Origin: Anisodus tanguticus | Taxonomy: Eukaryota; Streptophyta; Magnoliopsida; Solanales; Solanaceae | NCBI GenBank assembly: GCA_034509755.1 | Contig: CM067541.1 | Span: 2,964,001-3,028,000 of the forward strand | DNA: 64,000 nt | Reading direction: 5' to 3' | In this document: one piece after another, positions 23,984 through 35,556 of the stretch | Position numbering within the stretch: the stretch's first letter is position 1 | Layout: every line of letters starts with the position of its first letter | Notes under the pieces: model-generated | Told to the model about the DNA's origin: nothing | The model's input: the letters and a program-made list of their open reading frames with translations, nothing else | The model's database searches: none | Translations under genes and position numbers: made by a program

Positions 23984-26412
23984 TCAACTGCCCGCTTCTG
24001 ATCCATCACCAGAGGAACTATCACTATCGGAATCTGCAAAAATAGAGCAAAGGATATTAGACACATGCTGTGAACTACTGGCTGCAAAATCATTAAAATT
24101 AAACATGCAACAATTACTGTGCACTTAAAGATGAGACATGCAAAAGATTGAACCAGTATTACCACTTGAGGATGACCCCGAATCGCTACTAGAACTGCTT
24201 GAACTACTAGACCTACTTGCATTATCCACCTGTCTTCCAGCTTCTGCATTTGTAGCAGGACCTAATCGTATATAAAAATAAAAAAAAACCATGTACGATT
24301 AGTATTTTCCACCTAAAGCAAGAATCTTGATATCAATCTGGGAAAACAGTCGTATGTATAAAAGGCTTACCAAAATTACTGTTCAGTGCACCAGCAACCA
24401 TAGGAGCAGAGTTCTGCAAAGAAATGCCACAAATTAAGAAACGCCTACCAGACAAAAACATAAAAAGTGGAGGGAGAAGGGGAAAAAAGAGAGATATCTA
24501 GATCAGAGCTCACCATAACTGGAGCAGTCCGTGCAGTTCCTCTGGCTTGCAGACCAAGTTCAATTTTTCTCCTCTGCTTGCTTAAATTCTTTCTGTAATT
24601 GGTCACAAACCTATCAAGCTCCCAGAGGGTTTCCGCATCAACACTGTCTATGTCTACTTCAATCTCATCATCATGTTGACTAAGTGATGTGTTCCTCTTC
24701 TTAATAATCTGAACAATAGCATCAAGCTTTTCTGAAGGTATACTCTGAAGATTTGTACTGAGTCTCTGCTTTTCTTCGTAGGTCATATCCCTTTTATTTG
24801 GATCATTTGCTTTAGGTTTCTTAGGAACTGGTATCCTACCAACATGAGCAACACGTGATGGCTTGGACCTGAAATCAGCTGGTCCAGTCATTGACTCAGA
24901 CCTATCCAAAGTCCTTACTTGGGGAACAGGTGGAGCCCGGGTGAAGGGAGAAGGGTGAGGGACCTTTCTTGAAGTGGGGGTAGGCAAACCAGCATCATGA
25001 TACATTTGATACCTCCAATCAGGATTAAACTCAGTCTCTATAACTGCCCACCTCTCTTCAAAAATCTTTAACAACTGTTCCGCCATAACATGAACATCAT
25101 GTCCTTTAGGATTATAAGTCATGGCATTACGAAAGACAAGTCTTACATCCTCAGCAAACTCCCTGGGAGACTTGTACCAATTCTGAGATACCCTAGTTTT
25201 TATTGTGCCCAAATCCATAGGATGCTTGATGATATCATGATAATCATGCAGTGCAAGAGCCTCCACATTCACTGGCTCATTAAACACCCAACCATGCTTG
25301 TGTTTCATTAACCTCTGAAGCACGCTGCCGCATCTCTTAAACACCTGATTTCTATGCTTATCAAAGCCAAACCCAAATCCAAATGGATACCCCTGCTCTG
25401 ACTCACCGTTGTGCTTCCTCCCAGCACCATTTGGCTTCAACTTTTTATTGCTTTCCGGAGGCAATCTATCCTTCCCAAGTAGGAACTCAGAATTTGTGTA
25501 ATACTGATTAGCCTTCGGAGTCCTCTTCTCCTTCTCCACAAATTCAGCAACTCCATTATTATTGCTTTCCACAACTGCAAACCTTGGTGGCTGCAACAGT
25601 CTCGATTCAGGGTGCCCCACAGAACCCACCTCTGAATTCACTCGCACTAAAGACCTACTATTCATCACACCATTATTATCCATATATTGTGGATGACTAT
25701 AAGAATTAACAACACCGCCAGGAATAGCGCTAATCCTACCAACATTATTATTAACACCACCATTAGTAGTACTAGTATTATGTGTGGTCAGCTGATGCTC
25801 CTTAGCTTCAAGCTTTGTAACTAAACTCCTAATCTGATCAAGCTCCCCCTCTAACACCCTCCTAAGATCTCTAATCTCATCTCTCGACCTCCCTCCCGTT
25901 AAATTAATCCTAACTCTACCTTCAACCCTAGAAATTACCGGCTTAACTGTCACCTCCGGCTCAGCATCCCGGTCTTCGCCACCACCAACCTCAGGCACAT
26001 CTCTACCATCTAAATCTACCGGTAATCCACGGATATCTTCCTGCACTTCTCCACCATTTATCAATTCCACATGGTCACTAACCCTCCCATCTTCCAAATT
26101 ACGAGGCGAAGAATCCTTCAATTGAGTTTCCGCCTCCTCCTCGAGGTGCTGTAACCGCTGCTCTAGCGATTTTTCCGCAGATTTAGCTTCCCCGTCCTCT
26201 AGGGTTTGCAAAGATGGCTGTAAAACTTTATTATTAATCTCATCCTCGCCGCGGGCAGCGGAGATCGGGGCTGTGGCGGTGGTAGCTGCAGTATTGGCGG
26301 CGTTATGCAGATCGGTTTTTTGGATCCTTCGACGTTTCCGGGTATAAACTTTGCTAGGGCTTCCCCAACGTAACCTTTCTCTGGAATTCAAATCATCGGC
26401 ATTTGAAGCCAT
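23984..26412 (-). CDS. BET-family bromodomain transcription regulator (GTE group)
   Basis: Nuclear chromatin reader that binds acetylated histones and recruits transcription machinery. Exons on the minus strand: 26412-24514, 24413-24371, 24261-24163, 24033-23984; total 2091 nt, 696 aa. The single bromodomain spans about residues 357-455 (GWVFNEPVNVEALALHDY, IIKHPMDLGTIK, MTYNPKG with the acetyl-lysine-binding Asn434). The NET domain is at about 540-620 (MTYEEKQRL, EIEVDIDSVD). The N-terminus is basic (YTRKRRR) with a coiled-coil-like LEGELDQIRSLVTKLEAKE at about 187-205, and the C-terminus is a Ser/Asp tail (runs of S, D and G). One bromodomain plus NET is the plant GTE arrangement; overall it reads most like GTE4/2/7, but the exact orthologue is not certain. 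The start is the ATG of MASNADD; the upstream in-frame TTG lies in tandem repeats and is unlikely. The frame is intact. Confidence 0.93.
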
Positions 26413-26416
26413 ACAT

Positions 26417-26540
26417 GAAATCAAACCCAATAGTACCAAAAAACCTGAAAATCAAACCCAATAGTACCAAAAAACCTGAAAATCAAACCCAATAGTACCA
26501 AAAAACCTGAAAATCAAACCCAATAGTACCAAAAATCCAG
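26417..26540 (-). repeat. 31-bp tandem repeat in GTE 5' leader, four copies
   Basis: A 31-bp unit (on the plus strand GAAAATCAAACCCAATAGTA then CCAAAAAACCT) is repeated almost perfectly about four times and ends 4 nt upstream of the GTE start codon. It therefore forms the 3' end of the mRNA leader. The near identity of copies points to recent expansion or slippage. Confidence 0.9.
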
Positions 26541-27014
26541 CAGAATTAGCGTAACACCTTCAAAAATTAGGGTTCCTCAGAACCCCATGAATCGTATAGT
26601 GATATTTTGAAACCCTAGCTTAACAGATCGGAACAAAAAAAGATTCAATTTTCAGGGGTAATTGAAGGCGGTACAGGAACTAGGGTTTTTCCAAATAATA
26701 ATTAAAGTAAAAAAAAAACAAAAAAATTACAAAAAGTAAAAAAAAAATGGGGGGAATAAAATTAGGGTTAAGAGAATTGGGGGCGGAGCAAGAGAAAATT
26801 GGATTACCTGTTGAGAGAAGAGTGTTTTCGGGTTTTCGGTTCGGATCCGAAGTCTACTCGCTTGATTTCTAGTTTTCCACGTACCTTTTTCTTTTAATTG
26901 TTGTCACACGCGCTTGTCGAGTCAATATATAATTATGAAGGCGATAGTTGTTGTTTGCCACGTCAGATATGTTAAAATTGTGTGATGACGTAATCAGACA
27001 AAAAATGTTGTATT
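26541..27014 (-). promoter_or_regulatory. GTE leader and upstream region
   Basis: Leader and promoter of the GTE gene, with a plausible leader splice donor CAGGTAATCC near 26808. The segment 26881-26996 recurs at 33911-34032 and both copies keep TGACGTAATCA, a bZIP-type ACGT motif. The region is cut off at 27015 by a copia element about 600 bp upstream of the start codon. Confidence 0.5.
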
Positions 27015-27229
27015 TGTTATCAAATAATAAAAAAGTATAAAACAAGAAGAAATATAGCCAAAGAAAATGAGGAGAGAGAGAATTTTATTGCTCTTGAAAT
27101 AGATATATAAATGAGTAAATGAACCTCCTATTTATAGGACGAAAAAATCTTGGTGACCAAGTTACCAACTTGATAGCCAAGTTACCATACTAACATACTC
27201 CAATTAATGGATATAAATACATTTTTACA
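27015..27229 (-). repeat. 3' LTR of copia element 27015-32008
   Basis: TG..CA-bounded 215-bp repeat, followed on its inner side by the polypurine tract (plus strand ACTCCCCCTTAGATG). Confidence 0.8.
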
Positions 27230-30200
27230 ACACTCCCCCTTAGATGTTCATTAATAGATGATGTGACTCGTTAAAACCTTATTAGAAAAAATCATGTAGA
27301 AAAAAAATTAGTGAAGAAAAAAGAGTACACATATCTAGTAATACGCTTTGAGAGTTGCCTCATTAAAAACCATGTCAAGAAAACCCAATGGGATAAAACC
27401 TTGGCTAAGGGAAAAGAGTGCAACGCGTATTCTACTCCCCTGATTAAAACATCACATAATTCTTGAAAATGATGTACTCCTATCTTGTATACCGACTTAT
27501 CATATGTTGAGGTTGGCAGTGCCTTTGTGATCATATCTGTCAAATTATCATTTGATGAATTGATTGATCATCTGCATTGTTTGATAGAGTTACATCATCG
27601 TCATATGATATTAGTTGGGATCACGCCAAGTATATTCCTGGCTTGCCCCATACACTGTTGTTATTTTTGTATGATTTGGCTGTCATGTAGAACAACATGA
27701 TATGGCAGTACCCTTCATGGGAATAGATAATATGTCTGTATCGAACTCTAATGTCGATCAGATGAATGCCATGTATGTGCAAAAAACTTGATAATATTTG
27801 TTAGGATAAACACATTCATGTCAAGCACTTCATTTGCAATATACATTTTGTCTTATTTCAATATCTTTATGTATGAGAGAAATTATATCATGCTCATAGT
27901 TATAGCAAGATAAATAAATGCATCAATGGACTTCAGGACCAATTTAACTTTGTTATTTCAACTTCTTTCGGCAGCTAATCTTCTGTTCCTGAAAATTCTT
28001 CAAGAGTTTCAATAATATTCAAGTCATCAACTTGTATAACAATAGAAAGATTTTGATTATTATAAAGATACAAGGGTAAACAGAGTCAATTTTGTACCCT
28101 TCATCAATGAATATTCATTAAGGCGATTTTGGTACATCAGCCTTGATTCATTTAATACATTCAAGGATTATAAACAAGTTCTCCAAGAACTTGTATATGC
28201 TTCAGGCATTTTGAATCCTTCATAAATTTGCATATAAATTCTGTCAAGTAAGTCATATAGACTGAGATAGCTTCCATTTAGTATTTAAATAACGTGACAT
28301 CTTCTAATGCCAGGACAACAAGTCTAATAAACTTTACGCGTACCAAAATGCATTATTGCACTTGGTAATTATTTCTACGTCAGCATGCTTTAAGGGACGT
28401 AGAATTCAGATCCTCATAGTCTTATACTATATTGTGCGCCATATTATATCAAATATATCATCAACGAGATATCATTTTGTATCGGTTCGCAATTCGACAT
28501 AACTTACTGAGATCTCGTCATTTCATTAATTTCATGTACATGAACTTCCCATAAATTTTCATGAAGTGTTATGTCGTAGCCTTTTCAAGAGCACATTGCC
28601 TCCTTATTGTGATCATTTGCTCCTCTCTTTTTTCAAGGAGTATTGTATTTGAAACCGATTGTCTACCATGCTTCATGCATGTTGTAGACTCTGTCCTTCA
28701 GGGACACTTAGGAGCATCTTGCACCTGGAATATGAAATAGTTGGGTTAGCAAATGCTTCAAGCATTTGACTTGAATTATCTTTTGAATGAGGATCATACT
28801 AATGATAATTTATAACATATTCCTAGCTGTTTATTCTCTCCTTCTTATGTTAAAAAATTAACACATATTCCCATATTATTTGGGGAATCCATTTGTGTGC
28901 ACTGTGATAGATTCATTAATCATATAACGCACACAATAAAAATTATTTGGTGAAAATATTCGGTTTCTGACCCTGAATCAATTACGAGGGGAGAATTTAT
29001 CATAATTTATTGATCTGAAGCATACAAGCGTCGTTGTATGCAATATATCATATCTCGTACCAACATCTTAAGTTTTGTTCTCATAAGAAATGGTTTATCT
29101 ATATTATGGGAGGCATCCAATGCCAAACCAACTTAGATATAAACTAATATTTTCAAGATAAATTATCTTGATTACATATTCTGAAAATCGTGCTTCCAAC
29201 TCAATTATTTTGAGCAAGCAACTTCGTAAATGTCAAACTGCGAGTTGACAATAAACGCACATGTGACTGTCTCATAGATGCATCGATTTAAGATATCACA
29301 TCACAGGTGAACGGGCCCACATACACCTTTTACATTTTCCAGAATATTAGGAGATTCAGTCCCTAACATTAACTGGTGTAATCAACTTATCATGAGAACA
29401 AGCAACACAAACAAATTTTTGAAGAATCTTCTAGTTCTTCAATATATTTTGAATACTCAATTAGCACATATGACTTAAATCAGGATGGCAAAAATGTCAT
29501 ATCAACTGATAGAATTATCTGTACTAGTAAACTTCAAGTTTATCATGATGAGTGTTATTTGTTTCAGTAAACTTATGGTTTACTATTGCATGAGATTTTA
29601 TGTCATAAACTTTTGGTTTATTGTGACATGTGATCCCATCATGCTCGAGTGACATTTTACATATGTATTTCTTATCCATAGTAGCTTGGAGATATTTAAT
29701 CTTCCAATCATATATAGTCTCTATATGATAATCATTTTTGGTTGCTAGTAAACTTCAGGTTTACCATAATTTGTGTTCCGATCCTAACAATTACGATCTA
29801 GGACGATGGTACTATCATATATAACCTCTTTGAGAGATTTTAATTTTTTTCTTTTATAATGAGATATTGTCTGAACACTGTTATAATTCTTGTAAACAAA
29901 TAATTAGTTTTTCTGGAGCTCATGATCATTAATTTTGTATTATTATATATGGCTTAGATACTGCTGGTATCATGAAAGAAACCCATGGTTAGACACTACT
30001 GGTGTCATTAAAGAAAATATAAATCAAATGGACATTTAAAGATAATTATAAATTCATAAATAACGAAAAGTAAACACTAAGTTCTAAACTTCAATATTTC
30101 AATGTCTCATTCGGGGAGATTAGACATTAACATCTTAATATTTTGTATCAAAGCGATAACCACATAGTAATCACATCCTTCAGGAAGAGATACATTAATG

Positions 30201-30514
30201 TTTATTTCCTTCGGGAAAATCATAACAACTAACCATAATGTATAAATGTAGTTATGGTAGAAAATATTCTACTCTGCTTTCTTTTTGGATATTTAATAAG
30301 CTTATTCACGATGTTTCTACGTACGACGGGTACGTATTGCAATACTTTTATACCATATTTATTTATTTGTTATTTTATCTCTCAAGGAGGTAGGTCGTGG
30401 TATATCTTCATTCTCTTCGGGGAATGAAACCTGATTATTTGAGTGTGCTTGATATACAACGTTCATTTATAGCTCATTATTTTGTTCAAACACAAAAAGA
30501 CATTACTTCGGAAT

Positions 30515-30935
30515 AATGCCTTACTACTTGAGAAATAAGTTTCAGATTTACTACTTTAGGAGTAAATTTCAAAGTCTTACTACTTTAGGAGTAAATTTCA
30601 AAGTTCTACCACTTCGGGAGTAGATTTCATAATCTTACTATTTTGAGAGTAGATTTTAGATAATATTTACTACTTCAGGAGTAAATTTCAGAGTCATACT
30701 ACTTCACGAGTAGATTTCAGAATATTTACTACTCCAAGGGCAAATTCCAGAGTTCTACTACTTCGAGAGTAGATTACAAAGTTCTACTACTTCGGGAGTA
30801 TAATATTACCACTTCGAGAGTAGATTACAAAGTTCTACTACTTCGGGAGTATAATATTACCACTTCGAGAGTAGAGTTCAAAGTTTGTTACTTCGGGAGC
30901 AATTTTTTGAGTTTACTACTTCGGATTAAAGCATA
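30515..30935 (-). repeat. Minisatellite inside copia element
   Basis: About 14 imperfect copies of a roughly 27-32-bp unit built around CTACTTCGGGAGTA and GATTTCAGAAT/ATTACAAAGTT. One pair of longer repeats (AGTATAATATTACCACTTCG) is duplicated almost exactly at 30798-30870. It lies between the gag and pol relics. It is not a CRISPR array, since there are no unique spacers. Confidence 0.85.
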
Positions 30936-31778
30936 GGATATTCAAAATATTTCTTCTCAATTGTTCTATCTCTCCTGGAGATGAGCGATATTTTCTCAAT
31001 CAAATGCACATTCATATTTATAGGTTTTACTATATATTGTCACATTCACTTCAGGGATGAATATGTATTTGTAATATTTATCAAAAGTTCTCATTCTTCA
31101 AGAATGAAACATAATTATCTGAACGTGCCTTTAAGCATATCAAATTGTGATAGCTTAAAACCTCTTTTAAGATATTGCTACTTCAGGACCAAATCAAGGC
31201 ATATATATGATGTAGAGAATATTTCTCTAACACATCTTCAATTGTAATCACAATAAACCTATAAAAATATTGCCACTTCTAATGATTATAGACATAAGTA
31301 AATATTATTAGCACTTCTAATAGTTAATGTATTTAATTACAATGAGATATATACAAAACATAATACTCCAGGTAATCGATATGAGAATATTACTCTTCGG
31401 GAGCACATTTAATTGCAACTGAACTTTTGTAAGCTTAAATTAAAGCTTTTGGAAGCAAGATTAAGCAGTATACTTTCCTCTTTTTTTTTAAACCTAATAA
31501 TCAACTCTTGCTTACCTGATGTCTTAAGCTCAGTGCTGCGAAGCCACTGATTTTTTCTTTCTTGGCAGAAGTCCAACCTTCTCATTAAAATCACTTCATA
31601 AATAGAGGAAGTAATAATTAAACATATACTACAAAATTAAATCGTGATACAATGAGAAATATCATGTAAGATTCTTATCTTGCACTCCCGTCGAACTCCA
31701 AATGATATAAATTTTTCCATCTCTCTTTGATCTTCTTTAAATATTTGTCTAAGATGACATAGTCTTGTGTTGATAATG

Positions 31779-32008
31779 TGTTATGTAATAATAATAAAAA
31801 TATAAAGACACAAGAAATATAGCCACAAAAATTGAGAGAGATAATTTTATTGCTCTTCAAATTGATATACAAATGAGTAAATGAATCTCCTATTTATAGG
31901 AGAAACAAATCTTGGTGGCCAAGTAACTTGGTGACCAAGTTAGCCAACTTGGTAGCCAAGTTAACATACTAACATAGTCCAATTAATGGATATACATAAA
32001 TTTTTACA
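31779..32008 (-). repeat. 5' LTR of copia element 27015-32008
   Basis: 230-bp partner of the LTR at 27015. It contains an extra ACTTGGTGACCAAGTTA duplication compared with the left copy. Confidence 0.8.
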
Positions 32009-32284
32009 ATAATTTTAATTTTTTTCTAAAAGGAAAAACAAATCATGTCAAACTATTTCTAGATGCTCGAGTCGGATAAATAGACCGCTAGTCACCCGCG
32101 GGGTATTGCACCTCCTTCCTGACTTTCAGTCTGTGAACGAGGGGTGTAGTCAAAAGTAAAGTTTCATTTCTTGGAAATGATGTTTGTAATCAAATTCAGA
32201 ATTTTAAGAGAATGGGTGCACCATCAGGGACCGAAAGGAGTTCACCCGAACCCCTTGACAAAACATTACCCACTATATATATGG

Positions 32285-32523
32285 TACTCCCTCCGTCTCA
32301 ATTTATATGACACACTTTTCTTTTGGTAAGTCCCAAAAGGATGACACGTTTCCTTATTTGGCAACAGTTTAACTTTAAACTTTACATTTTATGTATTACG
32401 AGATGATCTATAACCACATAAATATCTTTGGCTTTTTTTTACCACAAAATTCAAAAGTCTTTATTTATTTTTAAACTCCGTGTAGAGTCAAACTACATCA
32501 TATAAATTAAGACGGAAGGAGTA
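32285..32523. mobile_element. Stowaway-like MITE
   Basis: Starts TACTCCCTCCGTCTCAATTT and ends AAATTAAGACGGAAGGAGTA, near-perfect inverted ends with TA borders. Confidence 0.85.
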
Positions 32524-33910
32524 ATATTTTTATTGTTTATACACATATAAGTTTTGGATCCCATAAGCCCAAGACTAGAAGTTGGTTCTGTGGTTTAGGG
32601 GGTTCAAAATTTAACTTGAGGTTCTAAGTTCGAATATCAAACACTACATTTTTAGAAGAAGGAAAATGAAGAAATAAAAGAAAAAGAACGTGCAACAAAA
32701 AGGTAAGCAAGTATATTTGATCCCTCAACCTTGAGCACTTAAATTGGCGCCTAACCAATGCTCCATTCATTCTGGTTTGACAATGTATTCCTTTAATTAA
32801 TATTAGGCATATTTATAAGAATTATACACATACACATAAATTCACCCCGGCTCTTTTTCATTCTTTTTTGATTGTTTCTTCTAAGCCGAAGAAGGTGCTT
32901 CCTTAATAAAGGTCTCCTCATGTTGGGTTTTTGTGTTTTTTTCCTTCTTATGTGGATAAATAAAACACATTAATACTCTTAATACATGTGATATTGTTTG
33001 CTTTGGGTCAAGCTAGCACGATTTTCTTCAAAAGGTCTCACATCATTAAGTGTATCCAACACCCTATAAGTAGCTCATTTTTCTTTTCGCTATCAATGTG
33101 AAACTTTGGTTGCACACACAACACCTCAATGGCGGCAGAAGTCACCGAAAAAGTATAGCATCGGCAAAACCACCGTAAACTATGAATAGATCCTCTACCG
33201 GAGAAGGAGGGGTTAGGACTTTTCATGTTTTAACTTGATAAAAGTAAAGAAAGGATGAAAGATAATGATAAAAACGCAGAAACTGTGGCGAGCATGAATC
33301 ATAGAAATGATGAGTAAGAAAATGAAAGTTGCATAAAGAAGTTTGAAAGGCATCGTAAACAAAAAGTGAAGAAATGAAGAAGTATAATGGTTTATATTGG
33401 TTGCAGAAAGTAAAATCCCATGATTACCTTGATAACTGATAATAACAATTGGTCTAACCGTCGTTTGACAAGTGCCCCGAGCATTAATGCAAGGGGGCGC
33501 ATGCCATGTCATTAAATATCACAAGTCTTGTCATCTTTCTTCCCATCAAGACGGTGAACTTTTCCATCAAGTGGATGGACTATTTATATTCGTCAAAATA
33601 CGAATTCAACATGTGGACGACTTAGGGATACACGTGACAGTTCGAGTCAGTCAGATCCAACTTAGCAAAGATTACTTCGGTCAAAGATTGAGGTAGCACC
33701 CAGGTAAGATCCTCTAAATACGATTTTAGGCCTGGTGCACTTACAGTGATTTGCCTCACTCCGAAGTAAAGCGATCGGTATGTCATCTGTGACCGGTCCC
33801 GATACACTTACCAGTTAATCGATTTTATGAAATCCGGAATTCACTCTAGAAATTACACACCTGCGAACGTAACAGTTTCAACATGCTGGGAATGATCATT
33901 ATGAGGGACT

Positions 33911-34032
33911 ACCTTCTCTTTCTCTTTCTAAATTGTTGTCACCCGCGCTGAGGCTATCACTATTATAACTCTGAAGGCGATAGTTGTCGTTTGCCACATT
34001 AGATAGTGGGAGATTGTGGAATGACGTAATCA
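33911..34032. repeat. Second copy of the GTE upstream segment
   Basis: Collinear with 26881-26996: shared blocks AATTGTTGTCAC, GAAGGCGATAGTTGT, GTTTGCCAC and TGACGTAATCA in the same order and spacing, at roughly 75-80 percent identity by eye. Flanks on both sides are unrelated. Confidence 0.75.
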
Positions 34033-35556
34033 ATGGACATTTTTTTCCCGGTCCGGCTCCTATGTTCCTTACGCTCCTGTGTAGCCTGTGTACTTCACTA
34101 CTCGTGCAAAAAACCAATTTGGAAGAGTATATAGTATTAAAAAAAGGTTTAAAAGGGTATTTGAAAGCTAAAGTTGTATTTGAACATGTATCTAGTATTA
34201 AAAAAAGTAGAAACTTTATGAGTGAAAAAAAAATACTTGAAAAACTAGTTAAAATTACTTTTTAAAACTCGAAACTTATCTTAAAAACTAGTTCTGGAAT
34301 ATGTGCGTTGCACGTGTATATATCACCGTACCAATTAATATAAATATATAAAAATATATTACAACAACTATGCAATGAATTGTACAAAAATTATATAGAA
34401 AAAAAAAATGCAAGTTCAAATTGATGAATAATGAGCCTAATCAATTACTATTTTTTTTTTATCCTTGCAAGACATATCATACTGAAAATTGTCATCAAAT
34501 TAATTTCTAAAGTAATATTCGAACGACTTCAGTAAGACTGCCAAAACACAATTGTTATACTGTTTTATTAAAATTATAAATGTTGCTATGTAAATCAACT
34601 AATCTAAAGTAAGATTTGTAGATATATGGATCCAGCTGAAACATCGTACGGAGATTAGATTCTTAATGAGTTTAGGGGCATGGAGGATATTTTTTAAGAT
34701 TAGTGGTGGATGTGGTGGGGATAGGGAGGAATGACCATAACCACGGATGAGAATGCCTTATCCACTACCAACAATAATATTCCGATTTAAATTATTCAAA
34801 TTGGAATAAGACGAGAGAGTACCTTGTGATGCCGTCATGTGAGATGTGCCGCATGTGTCCATATACCAATTTTCGTCTGGAGTGTTGAGTGACATTGTGC
34901 TCGTAGCTGCCTCAATGTCAGTCGGTGTATAAGTCAATGGAGGGGGGAGGGGGTTGTACTGTGTAGGTCTTGTAGTTTTAGGCTACAAAAGGATTATAAT
35001 TCTACCTAAAATAGGAGATATACAATTAATGAAAGAATATTGGAAAATATTCTATTAATAAAATTTAAATTGGTATAATTTGAGTGCTCATTTGATTAAC
35101 TTGTTATTCATGGGAAAGCGTAAAGAATTTTTACGCTATCAGTATAGTCTAATTTGCTATTGAAGGCTATCATAAAAACATATTATGAATAGTTACGTGT
35201 AATTATCTTATACGTGATATGCTAATATAAAATATTCTTTTACGTTGTCGATGTATAAAAGTTTGAACTTAGTTTGAACACCAAATTATGCAGACTTAAA
35301 CTTAATTCTTAAGTTAATGAAGAAAAATACTAGATTAACATTAAGGTCAGCTCAGCACATGTGAGGTTTGAAAACAAGGCAAAGCTGACAAGATTTTAAG
35401 GAAAAACCATGTGCATTAGAATATAAAAAGTAATTCATAAACTCGAGGAGATCCGGCATTAATGGGTGTGACCATTAATATCATTAACATCTTGATGTTA
35501 ATTTGAAATCAAAACAATGAAAATAAACCAAACTTGAAGTTCTCTTTGATGTCTCA

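Larger units (their letters stand above)
27015..32008 (-). mobile_element. Complete but decayed Ty1/copia LTR retrotransposon
   Basis: Two similar LTRs (27015-27229 and 31779-32008) starting TGTTAT and ending TTTTTACA enclose about 4.5 kb. A polypurine tract (minus strand AAGGGGGAGTGT) adjoins the left LTR, so the element is on the minus strand. The interior is riddled with stops. Recognisable relics are the RNase H C-terminus (DMITKALPTSTYDKSVYKIG, minus, 27543-27292) and an integrase scrap near 29300. A minisatellite occupies about 30515-30935. The LTRs differ at many positions and by indels, and no clean target duplication remains, so the insertion is old. Confidence 0.85.
32009..35556. 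other. Spacer between copia element and GT4 gene
   Basis: Holds a MITE (32285-32523) and a copy of the GTE upstream segment (33911-34032). The interval 33000-33900 has moderate GC and several short frames but nothing I recognise; 34100-35500 is AT-rich and should include the promoter of the glycosyltransferase gene. Confidence 0.45.

Noticed and set aside
26413..26439. In-frame N-terminal extension of the GTE protein from a TTG
   Set aside because: The extension is encoded by the 31-bp tandem repeat and lacks an ATG; the ATG at 26412 gives a family-like start.
30515..30935. Regularly spaced repeats resembling a CRISPR array
   Set aside because: Plant nuclear DNA, and the units are contiguous and degenerate with no unique spacers; it is a minisatellite.
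33213..33807. Several short frames between 33.0 and 33.9 kb
   Set aside because: No recognisable domains, overlapping on both strands, no splice-supported extension.
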